From assembly GCF_001751365.1 (NCBI RefSeq), contig NZ_LJGT01000038.1, forward strand, positions 236,466 to 300,465: a stretch of DNA of 64,000 bases. Direction: 5' to 3'. Below, piece by piece: positions 42,691 to 52,314 of this stretch; position 1 is the stretch's first letter, and every line of letters begins with the position of its first letter. The position numbers and the translations under genes were made by a program. Under the pieces are notes generated by a model. The model saw nothing but the letters and a program-made list of their open reading frames with translations, was not told where the DNA came from and did not search any database. This DNA is from Streptomyces abyssalis (lineage in GTDB: Bacteria; Actinomycetota; Actinomycetes; Streptomycetales; Streptomycetaceae).

Positions 42691-44436
42691 GTGATCGTCG
42701 CGGAGGCCGTGGGCCGTACGCTCGTCCGGCTCGGTGCCGACAGGGCGTTCGGCGTCGTGGGCAGCGGAAACTTCCACGTCACCGGCGCCATGGTCGCCGC
42801 GGGCGCCCGGTACGTCGCGGCGCGGCACGAGAGCGGCGCGGCGGTCATGGCCGACGCCTACGCGAGAGTCTCCGGCAAGCTCGGTGTCGTCACGGTGCAT
42901 CAGGGCTGCGGCCTGACCAACGCGCTGACGGGCATCACCGAAGCGGCCAAGAGCCGTACCCCGCTGATCGTCCTGGCCGCGGACACACCCGCGGCGGACC
43001 TGCGCTCCAACTTCCGCGTCGACCAGGACGCGTTGGCACACGCCGTGGGCGCGCGGGCGGAGCGCGTGCACGGCCCGGAAACGGCCGTCGCCGACACCGT
43101 ACGGGCCTGCCGGCTGGCCGTCTCGGGGCGGCGCACGGTCGTGCTGAACCTCCCCGTCGACGTGCAGAGCCGTCAGGTCCCCCTGCCGCTGACCGAACCC
43201 GAACCCGAACCGCCCCGGCTTCACCGGCCCGCTCCCGCGGCGGAGGCGGTGGCCGAGCTCGGCAGGCTGCTCATGCGATCGCGCCGTCCCGTATTCATCG
43301 CGGGACGCGGCGCGCTGTCCGGGCCGGGACCCTCCGCGGGGGAAAGGCCCGCCGCGGATGCCCTACGTGAACTCGGCGCCGCCACCGGTGCGTTGCTCGC
43401 GACGTCGGCCGTCGCACGCGGTCTCTTCCACGGCGACCCGTGGTCCCTGGACGTCTCTGGGGGCTTCTCCTCACCGCTGGCCGCCGAACTGATCTCGGGA
43501 GCCGACCTCGTCGTCGGCTGGGGCTGCGCTCTGAACAAGTGGACGACGCGCCACGGCGCGCTGATCGCCCCCGACGCGTCCTTGGTGCAGGTCGACCTCG
43601 ACGCCGAGGCGATCGGCGCGCACCGCCCCGTCACCCTCGGCATCGTGGGCGACACGGCGGCGACAGCTTCGGCGGTGACGGTGTTCCTCGCCGGCGGCGG
43701 CGGACAGCCGGCCGCGGAGGACCCGCCGGCGGACGGCCTTCGGGGCTACCGCTCCGAGGAGCTGCGGGCACGCATCGGCAGCGAACTGGCCTGGAACACC
43801 GTGCCGTACACGGACGATTCGACGGACGGGAACACCAACGGAAGCACGGACGGCAACACGGACGGGAACATCGATCCGCGCACCCTGTCCGTCCGGCTCG
43901 ACGGACTGCTGCCGCGCGAGCGCGTGCTCGCCGTCGACTCCGGCAACTTCATGGGCTACCCGGCCATGTTCCTCTCCGTACCGGACGAACAGGGCTTCTG
44001 CTTCACGCAGGCGTTCCAGTCGATCGGGCTCGGCCTGGCCACCGCGATCGGAGCCGCCCTCGCCAGACCGGACCGCCTTCCGGTGGCCGCGCTCGGCGAC
44101 GGCGGTGCGCTCATGGGCGTATCGGAGCTGGAGACCGTCGTCAGGCTGGGCCTGCCGATGGCGGTCGTCGTCTACAACGACCGTGCGTACGGCGCCGAGG
44201 TGCACCATTTCGCCGGTGACGGCGCCGACTTGAGCACCGTGACGTTCCCCGACACCGACATCGCGGCCCTCGCCCGGGGCCTCGGCTACACCGGGGTCAC
44301 CGTGCGCGGCGAGGACGATCTGGAGGCCGTCGCCAGCTGGGTGGACGGACCGCGAAGCACCCCGCTGCTGGTCGACGCCAAGATCACATCGACGGAGGGC
44401 TCCTGGTGGCTGAAGGAGGCCTTCCGCGCGCACTGA
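42691..44436 (+). CDS. Thiamine-diphosphate-dependent enzyme (acetolactate synthase/benzoylformate decarboxylase-like)
   Basis: A 581-aa three-domain ThDP protein: the PYR domain with Glu47 (ARHESGAA) that activates the cofactor, a central domain, and a C-terminal PP domain with GDGGALMGVSELETVVRL and VVVYNDRAYG (GDG-x26-N; about 469-500). The specific reaction cannot be read off; acetolactate-synthase-like and benzoylformate- or oxalyl-type decarboxylases share these traits. Residues about 377-394 are an odd low-complexity run. The GTG start has GGAAGGGAGAG upstream and follows the AAHS transporter gene. Confidence 0.87.
   Translation: MIVAEAVGRTLVRLGADRAFGVVGSGNFHVTGAMVAAGARYVAARHESGAAVMADAYARVSGKLGVVTVHQGCGLTNALTGITEAAKSRTPLIVLAADTPAADLRSNFRVDQDALAHAVGARAERVHGPETAVADTVRACRLAVSGRRTVVLNLPVDVQSRQVPLPLTEPEPEPPRLHRPAPAAEAVAELGRLLMRSRRPVFIAGRGALSGPGPSAGERPAADALRELGAATGALLATSAVARGLFHGDPWSLDVSGGFSSPLAAELISGADLVVGWGCALNKWTTRHGALIAPDASLVQVDLDAEAIGAHRPVTLGIVGDTAATASAVTVFLAGGGGQPAAEDPPADGLRGYRSEELRARIGSELAWNTVPYTDDSTDGNTNGSTDGNTDGNIDPRTLSVRLDGLLPRERVLAVDSGNFMGYPAMFLSVPDEQGFCFTQAFQSIGLGLATAIGAALARPDRLPVAALGDGGALMGVSELETVVRLGLPMAVVVYNDRAYGAEVHHFAGDGADLSTVTFPDTDIAALARGLGYTGVTVRGEDDLEAVASWVDGPRSTPLLVDAKITSTEGSWWLKEAFRAH
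43816..43869 (+). repeat. Low-complexity in-frame repeat in the ThDP enzyme gene
   Basis: About five copies of a 9-12 bp GACGGGAACAC-like unit encode DSTDGNTNGSTDGNTDGN. It likely forms a flexible surface loop between the central and PP domains and probably arose by slippage. Confidence 0.65.
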
Positions 44437-44589
44437 CCACGCGCTGAACTGGCCCTGCCACGCGCTGCCCGCCCACTCTTCGTGCGCCGCCCGCACGCCC
44501 AACGGCCGCCGCCCGGGCGCCGCTTCAGCTCCGGCGCACCCCCGGGAAAACCGGTTGCCCGCGCCTCCTGCCGTGATCACCCTGGCCTG

Positions 44590-45537
44590 ATGGAACTCAG
44601 CGGAGCCGCACAGGCGTGGGCCGAGGACGGCTTCGTGATCCTGCCGGCCTTCATCCCGGCCGGGGAGCTGAAGCCGGCAACGGACGAACTGGGCTTGCTC
44701 TTCCCGTCACCCGACGGCTTCCACGACGCGACCGACCCGCGGCGCGAACGCTTCATCGGCGACCAGTTCGCCGGTATCGACTACTTCCCGTTCGCGAGCA
44801 CGGAGATCAGCCTGCTCGCCGTACACCACCGCATCCTGGCGCTCGCCGGGACGCTGCTGGAGGACGACGGCTGCCGGATCTACGGAGCGGAGGCCTGGGC
44901 CAAGTACACCGGCGCCAGTGACTACGAGCAGGATCTGCACCGCGACTACCTCGGACACAGCCTCGTGGTCCCCAGCACCGAACCGCGCTTCCGCCAGCTG
45001 GAGATGTTCGTGTACCTGGCGGACGTGCCCGAGGAGTGCGGCCCGGCGCACCTCGTCTCCCGGAAGCACACAGCCGGCCTTCCCGCCCTGCCCGACCGCT
45101 ATCCGCGGCCCGGCCGCGAAAGCGGCAGCCGCTCCCCCGACGGCAGCGGCGGCTGCTCCGAGGCAGGGCCGCACCTGTACGGAGCGGAGGTGTCCGCGTC
45201 GGGCCCGGCGGGGACCGTCGTCGCCTTCGAGATCGGAACCGTCCACCGGGCCACGGCCATGGCCGCGCCGCGCGGCGCGCGGTACACGATGCACCTGAAC
45301 TTCCGTTCCTCCGGCGTCGATTGGGGCCAGCGACGGGGCTGGGCCTATTCCGCCGTACAGGAGGACTGGTCCAGGTTCGTCGAGCGGGCCACTCCGCGCC
45401 AGCTGGGGGCATTCGGTTTCCCGCCGCCGGGGCATCCGTACTGGACGGCGGAGACACTGGCCGGGACGGCGCTGCGATATCCCGGGCTCGACCTCGCGCC
45501 CTGGCGCGAGGCCGGTACCACTCCCGGCGTTCGCTGA
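44590..45537 (+). CDS. Phytanoyl-CoA dioxygenase (PhyH)-family protein
   Basis: A 315-aa non-heme iron/2-oxoglutarate-type oxygenase. The iron ligands are visible as H-x-D in LHRDYLGHS (about residues 117-125) and a later His in GTVHRATAM (about 217), followed by an Arg (RYTMHLNFR) that would bind 2-oxoglutarate. PhyH proteins hydroxylate acyl-CoAs, ectoine or natural products. A Gly/Ser-rich loop lies at about 175-195. The ATG at 44590 has only a weak ribosome site. It is the last gene of the transporter-ThDP enzyme series. Confidence 0.82.
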   Translation: MELSGAAQAWAEDGFVILPAFIPAGELKPATDELGLLFPSPDGFHDATDPRRERFIGDQFAGIDYFPFASTEISLLAVHHRILALAGTLLEDDGCRIYGAEAWAKYTGASDYEQDLHRDYLGHSLVVPSTEPRFRQLEMFVYLADVPEECGPAHLVSRKHTAGLPALPDRYPRPGRESGSRSPDGSGGCSEAGPHLYGAEVSASGPAGTVVAFEIGTVHRATAMAAPRGARYTMHLNFRSSGVDWGQRRGWAYSAVQEDWSRFVERATPRQLGAFGFPPPGHPYWTAETLAGTALRYPGLDLAPWREAGTTPGVR

Positions 45538-45633
45538 TCCCCCGCCCCGGGGCCGTGATCCCGGCGATCACGGACCCGGGCTCGCGAGACGTACGCCGCC
45601 CGTCCGCTCTTCGTCCCGCCCGACACCCGCCCG

Positions 45634-47127
45634 CTATTCGTCGATCGCCGCGCCGAACAGCGCGCCGGCGGCCGGTGCGCCGAGGCGGGCGCCGTCGTAC
45701 GTCCACGTGCCGTTCGCGGCGAGCCCCGACGTCGTCGCGGGGAGGACCCATATGAAACCGTCGTCGGTGTTCTCGCCCGGTGCCGCCGCCAGCAGGCCGA
45801 AGAGGCCGTCCTTGTTGGCGTCGACCAGCCGTACCTGGCCGCCCCAGCGGTCCGAGGCCTCCGCCACGCCGGGGATGCTGCCGTGGTTCTGGTCGAAGCT
45901 GCGTGCTCCGGTGGCCGTGAGCCCGCCCGGTGCGCCGCGCAGCGCCCACACCGCACCCGCGTCGGAGACGGAGCCGATGTCCTCCCCGGGAGCGCCGACG
46001 GCGAGGTCGGGGCGTCCGTCGCCGTCGGTGTCGCCGGAGGACATCTCGGCTCCCCACAGGTCGCCTGCCTCGGCCTTACCGGGGACGCCCGGGGAGTCCT
46101 GCGTCCACGTCTGCGCCGGGTCCGGGCCGAGTCCGGACAGGTCGCCCTGGCCCAGGTGGACGGAGACGGATCCGCCGAGGGCCGAACCGGCGCCCGTGTC
46201 GCCGATGGCCAGGTCGTCCTGGCCGTCGTGGTTGAAGTCGCTGCTGACCGCCGCGGGACCGCCCTCGAAGGTGCCGCCGTCACCCATCTCCTCGATGTCG
46301 GGGGCTCCGTGGAGCACCTGCGTGGCGCCGGCGCCCGGCTGGTCGCCGGTGGTCACCCCGGAGACGGCCAGGTCCGCCCACGGGTCCTCGTTGTAGTTGC
46401 CGTGGGTCAGGCTCCGGAGGGCGAGGCCGGCCCCCGGGGAGACCTCCAGAGTCCGTCCGTCGCCCGCCGGCTTCAGCTGCCCGGCCGCCGCTCCCGGCGG
46501 TGAGGTGAAGAACAGCAGCGTGTCGTTCTCCAGGACGGCGATGCTGTCGCGCAGGCCCGCGTCCGGATCCGCCGGGTCCGGGGAGAAGTACCGGGCCGCC
46601 TCGATCGCCCGCCCGAAGCCGGCGCCGGCCCGCGGCTGTCCGGGGTTCTCCAGCCAGGTGCTGTCGGTCCCCCGCAACCCGCTCGGCGACCCCCAGAAGA
46701 CGGTGGCGCCGCCCGCGTCCGACAACCCCGCCAGGTCCTCGCCGGGGATGCCGACGATCGCGTCGTCGTAACCGTCGTTGTCCAGGTCGCCGGAGGCCAC
46801 CGCACGCCCGAAGCCGTCCCCGGCCTCGGAACCGCCCGGGACGCCCGCGGTGTTCTGGTTGAGGACGCGCTTGCCGGTGGTGCTGAGACCGCTCGACGAG
46901 CTGTACTGCACGGTGACGTATCCGGCGCCCCGTGCGCCGCTCACGGTGGCGCCCGGGGCGCCGGTCAGCACGTCGTCGAAGCCGTTCCCGTCGTAGTCGC
47001 AGTTGCGCTGCTGCCAGCCGATGGACGGGAAGGGCACGGCGGCCCGTGCGGCGGGCGCCGCGATCACGGCGCCGCCGACGGTGAGGAGTGCCGTGGCCGT
47101 CAGGGCCACGCTTCTCAGGTAACGCAC
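45634..47127 (-). CDS. Secreted FG-GAP repeat (integrin alpha-like beta-propeller) protein
   Basis: A 497-aa protein with a Sec signal (VRYLRSVALTATALLTVGGAVIAAPAARA) and seven or so FG-GAP blades. Calcium-loop motifs are clear: DYDGNGFDDVLTGAPG, DLDNDGYDDAIVGIPGED, DFNHDGQDDLAIGDTG and DTDGDGRPDLAVGAPGED. It is an extracellular beta-propeller, typically for binding. The GTG at 47127 with GGAGG seven bases upstream is preferred over a longer frame. It is downstream of the substrate-binding lipoprotein gene but 227 bp away. Confidence 0.9.
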   Translation of the reverse strand: MRYLRSVALTATALLTVGGAVIAAPAARAAVPFPSIGWQQRNCDYDGNGFDDVLTGAPGATVSGARGAGYVTVQYSSSSGLSTTGKRVLNQNTAGVPGGSEAGDGFGRAVASGDLDNDGYDDAIVGIPGEDLAGLSDAGGATVFWGSPSGLRGTDSTWLENPGQPRAGAGFGRAIEAARYFSPDPADPDAGLRDSIAVLENDTLLFFTSPPGAAAGQLKPAGDGRTLEVSPGAGLALRSLTHGNYNEDPWADLAVSGVTTGDQPGAGATQVLHGAPDIEEMGDGGTFEGGPAAVSSDFNHDGQDDLAIGDTGAGSALGGSVSVHLGQGDLSGLGPDPAQTWTQDSPGVPGKAEAGDLWGAEMSSGDTDGDGRPDLAVGAPGEDIGSVSDAGAVWALRGAPGGLTATGARSFDQNHGSIPGVAEASDRWGGQVRLVDANKDGLFGLLAAAPGENTDDGFIWVLPATTSGLAANGTWTYDGARLGAPAAGALFGAAIDE

Positions 47128-47354
47128 AGGAGAACCTCCTTGGTCTCCCAGGCCGCGTGTCACGTGTCGTGGGCCGCGTGTTCGCGTCCTGCTTCAGCCA
47201 CCGGCGGACCGGCCGACGCCCCTCGGGTGGCGCGGCGAGTGGAATGCCGTGGCCGCGAATGCACCCGATGCCCGTATTGCTGTCATCCAAGAGACATCCG
47301 AGGTTCGTCCATGGTTGTACGGACTCGGCGTTTCCGCCGAGGACACCTGGGCCG

Positions 47355-48668
47355 TCAGGATGCGGGAGACCCTCGCTCCAGCGTCTTCTGGACGTCCACG
47401 AAGCCGTCGTGCACCTTCGTCAGGCGGCCGTTCCGCACCCGCTGGTAGGTCACCATCGTGTTCACGATGCGCGGGAAGTCACGAGCGGCGAGCATGTTGT
47501 CGTAGTTCCAGTTCAGCTTCGGCGTCAGGCCGCCCGTGTCGACCGGCCCGCCCCTGTCCAGCGCGCCCCGCACGGACTTGGCGGTGACGTCCTCACCGTC
47601 GTCCATGGACTCCAGCACCTGTTTCAGCACCGTGTAGGCGATCCACGTCGTCTGTACGCCGGGGTCCGAGCTGTCCACCCGGTTGTCGCCGAAGGCGTGC
47701 TCCTGGATGACGTGCTTCATCGGTTTCCAGCGGGGGTCGCCGTCCGCGGGGTACCAGCCTGTCGCGAAAGCGCCCTCCAGGGGGCTCTTCGCACCGCCCG
47801 TCTGGTCGACGAGGGACTGCCGCACGCTGCCGAGCACGGACGCCGTCCGCACGGGCGGGCTGTCCTTCTGCAGGTGCCTGAACGAGTCGAAGAAGATGTT
47901 CGTGCGTCCGCCCAGTACGGCCGTGACACACGGCCCGTTCGCCGCGGCGCCCTGGGCCGCCGTGCCGACCGTCCCGCCGCCGTAGGCGTTCGCGTCGGCA
48001 AGGGCCTTGCGTGCGTGACGTCCGTAAGCGGTGGCGTCCTCCGGCGCCCGTACGTCCGTGACCGGCCCGGCGCCGCCCTCCGCGAGGCCGGCGTCGATGA
48101 GCCTGGGGAGCTGGTCCCCGACGGTGGTGTCGGGCCGTACGAGAGAGACGTGCGAGCAGTCCCCGGCGGCCAGTTGGCGGCCGTTCCCCGCGACGAGCGC
48201 CGGCAGTCCGCCGTTGACGGGGTAGGAGAACGGGCTGCTGAACTCCTGGTCCGCGACGCCGTATCCGCCGATGTACGGGATGCCGGCACTCTCAAGGGCG
48301 GGCATGAAGGAGCGGCCGTGCTGGCTGTACGAACCGACGACCGCGACGACGCCTTCCTTCTTGGCGCGTGCGCCGCAACGAGCGGCTCGCACGGTGTCGT
48401 TGTGGTCGTTGCACGTCAGCACCCGCAGCCGGCGGCCGTTGATGCCGCCTTCGGCGTTGACCCAGCGCGCGTACGCCTGTGCCATCGCGGGCATGCCGGG
48501 CATGTTCGTCGCCTGGGTGCCCTCCGGCGCCCATGTCATCACGGTGACCGTGTCGTCGTCGCCGTCGCCGGTGGACGGGACCGCACCGCAGCCTGCCAGC
48601 AGTGCGGTGCAGGCGGTGAGTGGGACGGCGGTGGCCAGGAGCGCGGTACGACGACGCCTTGCAGACAT
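47355..48668 (-). CDS. ABC-transporter substrate-binding lipoprotein (branched-chain amino acid type)
   Basis: A 437-aa lipoprotein: the signal peptide ends in lipobox LLAGCGAV (about residues 25-32) so Cys29 would be lipidated. The mature protein has the Peripla_BP_6 fold: YARWVNAEGGINGRRLRVLTCND, VVAVVGSYSQHG, GIPYIGGYG and ATGWYPADG. It would capture amino acids or small amides outside the membrane. No permease or ATPase gene is adjacent, so it is orphaned here and may instead act as a sensor. Confidence 0.85.
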   Translation of the reverse strand: MSARRRRTALLATAVPLTACTALLAGCGAVPSTGDGDDDTVTVMTWAPEGTQATNMPGMPAMAQAYARWVNAEGGINGRRLRVLTCNDHNDTVRAARCGARAKKEGVVAVVGSYSQHGRSFMPALESAGIPYIGGYGVADQEFSSPFSYPVNGGLPALVAGNGRQLAAGDCSHVSLVRPDTTVGDQLPRLIDAGLAEGGAGPVTDVRAPEDATAYGRHARKALADANAYGGGTVGTAAQGAAANGPCVTAVLGGRTNIFFDSFRHLQKDSPPVRTASVLGSVRQSLVDQTGGAKSPLEGAFATGWYPADGDPRWKPMKHVIQEHAFGDNRVDSSDPGVQTTWIAYTVLKQVLESMDDGEDVTAKSVRGALDRGGPVDTGGLTPKLNWNYDNMLAARDFPRIVNTMVTYQRVRNGRLTKVHDGFVDVQKTLERGSPAS

Positions 48669-48876
48669 ACGGCGAACGCTGCCGTGCGCCAACCAACGGA
48701 GGAGTCACGGAATCTCAACTTTCCGTGACGCAAGTGTGAATAGCCCTTCCGGCCGGCGAGGGCGTGGCTGAGAATCCGCCTGCCGAGTTGCGTCCGGCAG
48801 GAGTCCCCCGCTCATTTCAGGGCATGAACACGCCAATACGCAACACCTGAGCTCTGTCCCCCACCAGGAGGCTGAT

Positions 48877-49440
48877 GTGTTGATCCGTAATGGCGCCCGG
48901 GCGGCGATCGTCGGGGCGCTGGCCGCTCTCGCCCTGTTCGGCGGCCAGGCAGTGGCCAGCCCGGCGGAAGCGCCCCAGAAGGCGGCCGCGCCCAAGGTCC
49001 TCACCTACGACGCCGGCGAGTCCGCCGAGTTCGCCGAGGCCGTCGACAACGGTGTGAAGGTATGGAACGACAGCGTCACCGGCGTACGTCTCGAACCGGC
49101 CGCGGCCGGTGAGGAGGCAAACGTACGAATCGTCGCCGACGACGGCTGGCCGCGCGCCGTCACCACCAGCCTCGGCAACGGCACCGTCTACATGGGCCGC
49201 GAGGCGGTGCAGCAGGGGTACGACACGACCCGGATCGCCTCGCACGAGCTGGGCCACATCCTCGGTCTGCCCGACATCAAGCCGGGTCCGTGCTCCAGCC
49301 TGATGTCCGGGTCGACCGCCGGGCCGTCCTGCACCAACCCCAACCCCGACGCGGCGGAGAAGGCCGAGGTCGAGGAGAACTTCGCCGAAGGCGCGGCGGG
49401 CGCGGCGGACCGGCAGCGGACCCTGGTCTTCCAGGACTGA
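48877..49440 (+). CDS. Snapalysin-family (M7) extracellular metalloprotease
   Basis: A 187-aa small zinc protease. A Sec signal peptide covers about residues 1-28 (ALAALALFGGQAVASPAEA). The active site HELGHILGLPD (residues 123-133) gives the three zinc ligands of the M7 family (two His and Asp133), with Glu124 as the base. Two cysteines (PCSSLMSG, SCTNPNP) follow as in snapalysin. AGGAGG precedes the GTG at 48877. Snapalysins are secreted proteases of Streptomyces; no LysR-type regulator gene is nearby. The C-terminal 30 residues are an acidic extension. Confidence 0.88.
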   Translation: MLIRNGARAAIVGALAALALFGGQAVASPAEAPQKAAAPKVLTYDAGESAEFAEAVDNGVKVWNDSVTGVRLEPAAAGEEANVRIVADDGWPRAVTTSLGNGTVYMGREAVQQGYDTTRIASHELGHILGLPDIKPGPCSSLMSGSTAGPSCTNPNPDAAEKAEVEENFAEGAAGAADRQRTLVFQD

Positions 49441-49530
49441 TCAGCAGGACGGCACCGTCACCGACGGCCGGGTGACGCAAGGTGACCCGCTGACCGGTTA
49501 CCCGGTGACCCGGTGACCCCGCCACTCGTA

Positions 49531-49569
49531 CGCCCGGTGGCCCGCACGCGTTTCGCGGGTCACCGGGCG
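49531..49569. terminator. Hairpin between converging genes
   Basis: CGCCCGGTGGCCCGC pairs with GCGGGTCACCGGGCG (14 of 15) around a 9-base loop. Tandem GGTGACCCG copies (about 49471-49520) precede it. Its right arm covers the stop codon of the minus-strand gene. Confidence 0.6.
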
Positions 49570-49982
49570 TCGCCCGGCGGCGCGTCGCCCTGGCTGCCCC
49601 ACTCGCCGAGCATCGCGTGATTCTCCTCGGAGCGCTGCTTCAGGAGCGCGAGAAGCTCGTCCTCCGCGCGCACCAGGGCCTCGAAGACCTCTTGTGCCGC
49701 CGGCTCCGCCATCACGGCCTCGTCGTGAGGGCACGCAGGCAGACCGCGGTACGACTCCATCGCCTCGGCAGCCGCGGCCAGTTGCGAGGCGATCGCCCGG
49801 TACTCGCGCACCAGCCGCCCGTAGGCGTCGTGCTCCTGCTTGCCGTCCGGATCCGCGACGGGCAGGGCTCCCATGTGGTTCTGCAGCACGTTCGCCAGCC
49901 GGTCCGTCAACTCACCCATTCTCGCGGGCAGTTCGGCACTGGCGGCCAGCCCTTTGCCGCACGTCCACTCTTCGTCCGCCAT
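49560..49982 (-). CDS. Helical hypothetical protein
   Basis: A 140-aa soluble protein. Most of it is predicted helical, with Ala/Leu/Glu-rich stretches (LTDRLANVLQNHMGAL, YGRLVREYRAIASQLAAAAEAMESY, ALVRAEDELLALLKQRSEENH), so it may form a coiled coil or four-helix bundle. I do not recognise a family. GGGAAGAGG precedes the ATG at 49982. It stands alone between snapalysin and the AraC genes. Confidence 0.68.
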   Translation of the reverse strand: MADEEWTCGKGLAASAELPARMGELTDRLANVLQNHMGALPVADPDGKQEHDAYGRLVREYRAIASQLAAAAEAMESYRGLPACPHDEAVMAEPAAQEVFEALVRAEDELLALLKQRSEENHAMLGEWGSQGDAPPGDAR

Positions 49983-50180
49983 GGCCTCTTCCCGTCCTCT
50001 CGGGCTGTTCCCGCTCGGAGTTCTCGCGTCCTGATCGTGCTCCGCCGAATTGTGCTCCGCCGACGGGCTTCGTGATGCGCCTCCACCGCTTCGGAGCGAA
50101 CTGATCGGACGCCGGGCACCGCACGGCCCTGCGCGAGGTGGCCGCGGGCCGTGGCGTACGTGCGGGCAGCTCGCCGTGCC

Positions 50181-51212
50181 TCACCTCAGGAGTGTGTCGT
50201 CGGGGCTGACGCCGAAGGTGTCGTGGTAGTGGGCGGCGAAGTTCGACGGCCTCACGAATCCCCAACGCGCCGCGACCGCCGCCACCGTCGCATCCGCATC
50301 GAGAGCGGCGGCTGCATCCGTGCCGGCACCCGCGCCGGGGACGGCGTCGAGAAGGTCGAAGTGCGCACGGTCCAGACGGACGCGCCTCAGGCAGCCCAAT
50401 ACGCCGGTGTCGTGATGACGGGCGAAGGCCGCACGCAGCGCCCGGGGCGACACACGCGCCGCCTCGGCGATCTCGGTCAGACCGATGTCGATGTGCGCGT
50501 TCTGCTCGATGAAGGCGACCGCCCTGCGCACGGCGCCGGCCGTGGCGTCCCCGCCGTCCGCCGAAGTGGGCTCGGGACCCCCGGTGTTGGGGAATGTGTC
50601 CAGCGCGCTCGCCGCGAGGGTACGGGCCACGTTGCCGACCGCGAGCGGTTCACGCATCGCGTCCGGGGCCTCGGAGAGGACGCCCCGCAGATCCTCGACG
50701 GTCTCCCCCCAGTGCGCGGCGAGGTCGTCGGAAGCGGGCCTCATCCCGGTGAAGCGGAGGGAGGCACCCGGCTCGTCGCCCGCGAAGCCGGCGGCCCGCT
50801 CGAGGAGCGGCAGGTCCAGCACGACAGAGCCGAAGTGCAGGTTGTGCGCCTGCGCGGTGAACGGCCGGTCCGGCGGGGCGATGACGGCGACGTCCCCCGG
50901 CAGGATGCGTTCGCTGCCGCCTTCCCAGCCGTGCTCCACCCAGCCCGCCCTCGGCTGTACGACCGCGAGGCGTTCCAGCGGATCGGCGTCGTAGCCGGTC
51001 TCCATGGAGAGCGTCACGTCGTCCACCCAGAACGAGCCGAAGTCGTAACGGGCGTGCCGGACGAGCTGGTTGTGCTCCGTGCCCTTCATCCGCAGGGAGG
51101 AGCCGTAGGCGGCGCTCATGAAGTCCCGGCCCGCGTCGAGGTCAGTGGTCTCGAACACGTCCCGTCGCAACGCGTGGCTCGGGGGTTTCGTATCCGCGGT
51201 CGTGATGGCCAT
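50181..51212 (-). CDS. AraC-family regulator 1
   Basis: A 343-aa regulator with an N-terminal cupin-like ligand domain (about residues 30-170) and a C-terminal AraC DNA-binding domain: IGLTEIAEAARVSPRALRAAFARHHDTGVLGCLRRVRLDRAHFDLL, then AARWGFVRPSNFAAHYHDTFGVSPDDTL. It follows the second AraC gene by 20 bases on the same strand and resembles it throughout, so the two are likely tandem duplicates that diverged. Target genes are unknown. Confidence 0.85.
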   Translation of the reverse strand: MAITTADTKPPSHALRRDVFETTDLDAGRDFMSAAYGSSLRMKGTEHNQLVRHARYDFGSFWVDDVTLSMETGYDADPLERLAVVQPRAGWVEHGWEGGSERILPGDVAVIAPPDRPFTAQAHNLHFGSVVLDLPLLERAAGFAGDEPGASLRFTGMRPASDDLAAHWGETVEDLRGVLSEAPDAMREPLAVGNVARTLAASALDTFPNTGGPEPTSADGGDATAGAVRRAVAFIEQNAHIDIGLTEIAEAARVSPRALRAAFARHHDTGVLGCLRRVRLDRAHFDLLDAVPGAGAGTDAAAALDADATVAAVAARWGFVRPSNFAAHYHDTFGVSPDDTLLR

Positions 51213-51232
51213 GGGCTTCTCGCACCGAGGAA

Positions 51233-52207
51233 TCAGGTTCGCAGGGTGTGCCCGGGCTGCTGTCCGTACACATCGTGGTAGTGGGCGGCGAAGGCACCGG
51301 CTTCGGGGAACCCCCAGCGGGTGGCGATGCCGGCGACCGTCGCCCCGCCGGTGGGGTCGGTGGCCTGGAGTTCGCGGTGCGCGTGCTCCAGGCGCACCCG
51401 GCGCAGATAGCCGAGCGGCGTGGTGCCGTATTGCCGCTCGAAGGCCGCCTGCAGGGCCGAAGGCGAGGTGGAAGCCGCGGCCGCGATGTCGGCCGTCGTG
51501 AGGGGACGGTCGGCGTGGGCTTCGACGAAGTCGGCCGCACGGCGCACGGCGGCCGGTGAGGCCTGGCCGGGCCCGGGCCGGTAGTCGGCGGTCATGGTGG
51601 TGTTCGGGAACGTCCGCACCGCCGCCGCGCCGAGGAGATTGACCATCTCGTCCCTGACCAGCGGAGAGGACAGCGGGCTGTCGGGCATCTCCAGCTGGTG
51701 GCTGACGAAGCCGACCGTGGAGCGCCAGAACCTGTCCATCTGCGCGGAGACCGGCAGCGTGCCGAGGAAGCGCACCCCGCCGCCCGCGCCGTGGTCGGCG
51801 GCCGCACGTTCCGCGGCGTCGGCGGGCACCCTGAGGAACTCCGCCCGCAGGCGGTTCCAGCTGAGCCGGATCGGGACTCCCGGGGGGTAGAGGGCGGTGC
51901 CGCCGACGGAGAGCGTCGCCTCCTGGTCACCCGATGTGACGGAGAAACTGCCCCCCGCGAGGAAGACGAACATCAGACCGTCGATGACGTCGCAGTCGGC
52001 GATCGTGTCGTTCGAATGCACGAGGTGGTCCAGGCTCACGCCCCCGGCACTCGTACGGCAGAAGCGGAAAGTGAAGTCATCGGCCGGCGCAGCCCACTGC
52101 CTGCAGTCGCAATACGCGTCCTTGGTCACGGACGCGGCGACTGCCGGGTCGGATGTACTGAACTCGAAGCGCTCAACCGGACGGCGGCGCTCGGTGTCGA
52201 CCGTCAT
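51233..52207 (-). CDS. AraC-family regulator 2, paralogue of the next gene
   Basis: A 324-aa regulator. The N-terminal domain (FTFRFCRTSAGGVSLDHLVHSND...) is cupin-like; the C-terminal HTH is PLTTADIAAAASTSPSALQAAFERQYGTTPLGYLRRVRLEHAHRELQ, followed by ATRWGFPEAGAFAAHYHDVYGQQPGHTL. The last segment is nearly the same as in regulator 1 (FAAHYHD-Y/F-G). The ATG at 52207 has GGAGGGG upstream; the longer open frame adds an Arg-rich stretch. Confidence 0.85.
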   Translation of the reverse strand: MTVDTERRRPVERFEFSTSDPAVAASVTKDAYCDCRQWAAPADDFTFRFCRTSAGGVSLDHLVHSNDTIADCDVIDGLMFVFLAGGSFSVTSGDQEATLSVGGTALYPPGVPIRLSWNRLRAEFLRVPADAAERAAADHGAGGGVRFLGTLPVSAQMDRFWRSTVGFVSHQLEMPDSPLSSPLVRDEMVNLLGAAAVRTFPNTTMTADYRPGPGQASPAAVRRAADFVEAHADRPLTTADIAAAASTSPSALQAAFERQYGTTPLGYLRRVRLEHAHRELQATDPTGGATVAGIATRWGFPEAGAFAAHYHDVYGQQPGHTLRT

Positions 52208-52314
52208 GATCCCCTCCACCACGGCGGCGGTCGGGCCTGCGAGGACTCTCTTCCCGACCGTACTCCTCGCGCACTGCGTGACGGCCGGCGTGACCGCAGG
52301 CTGCCCGGGGCCGG

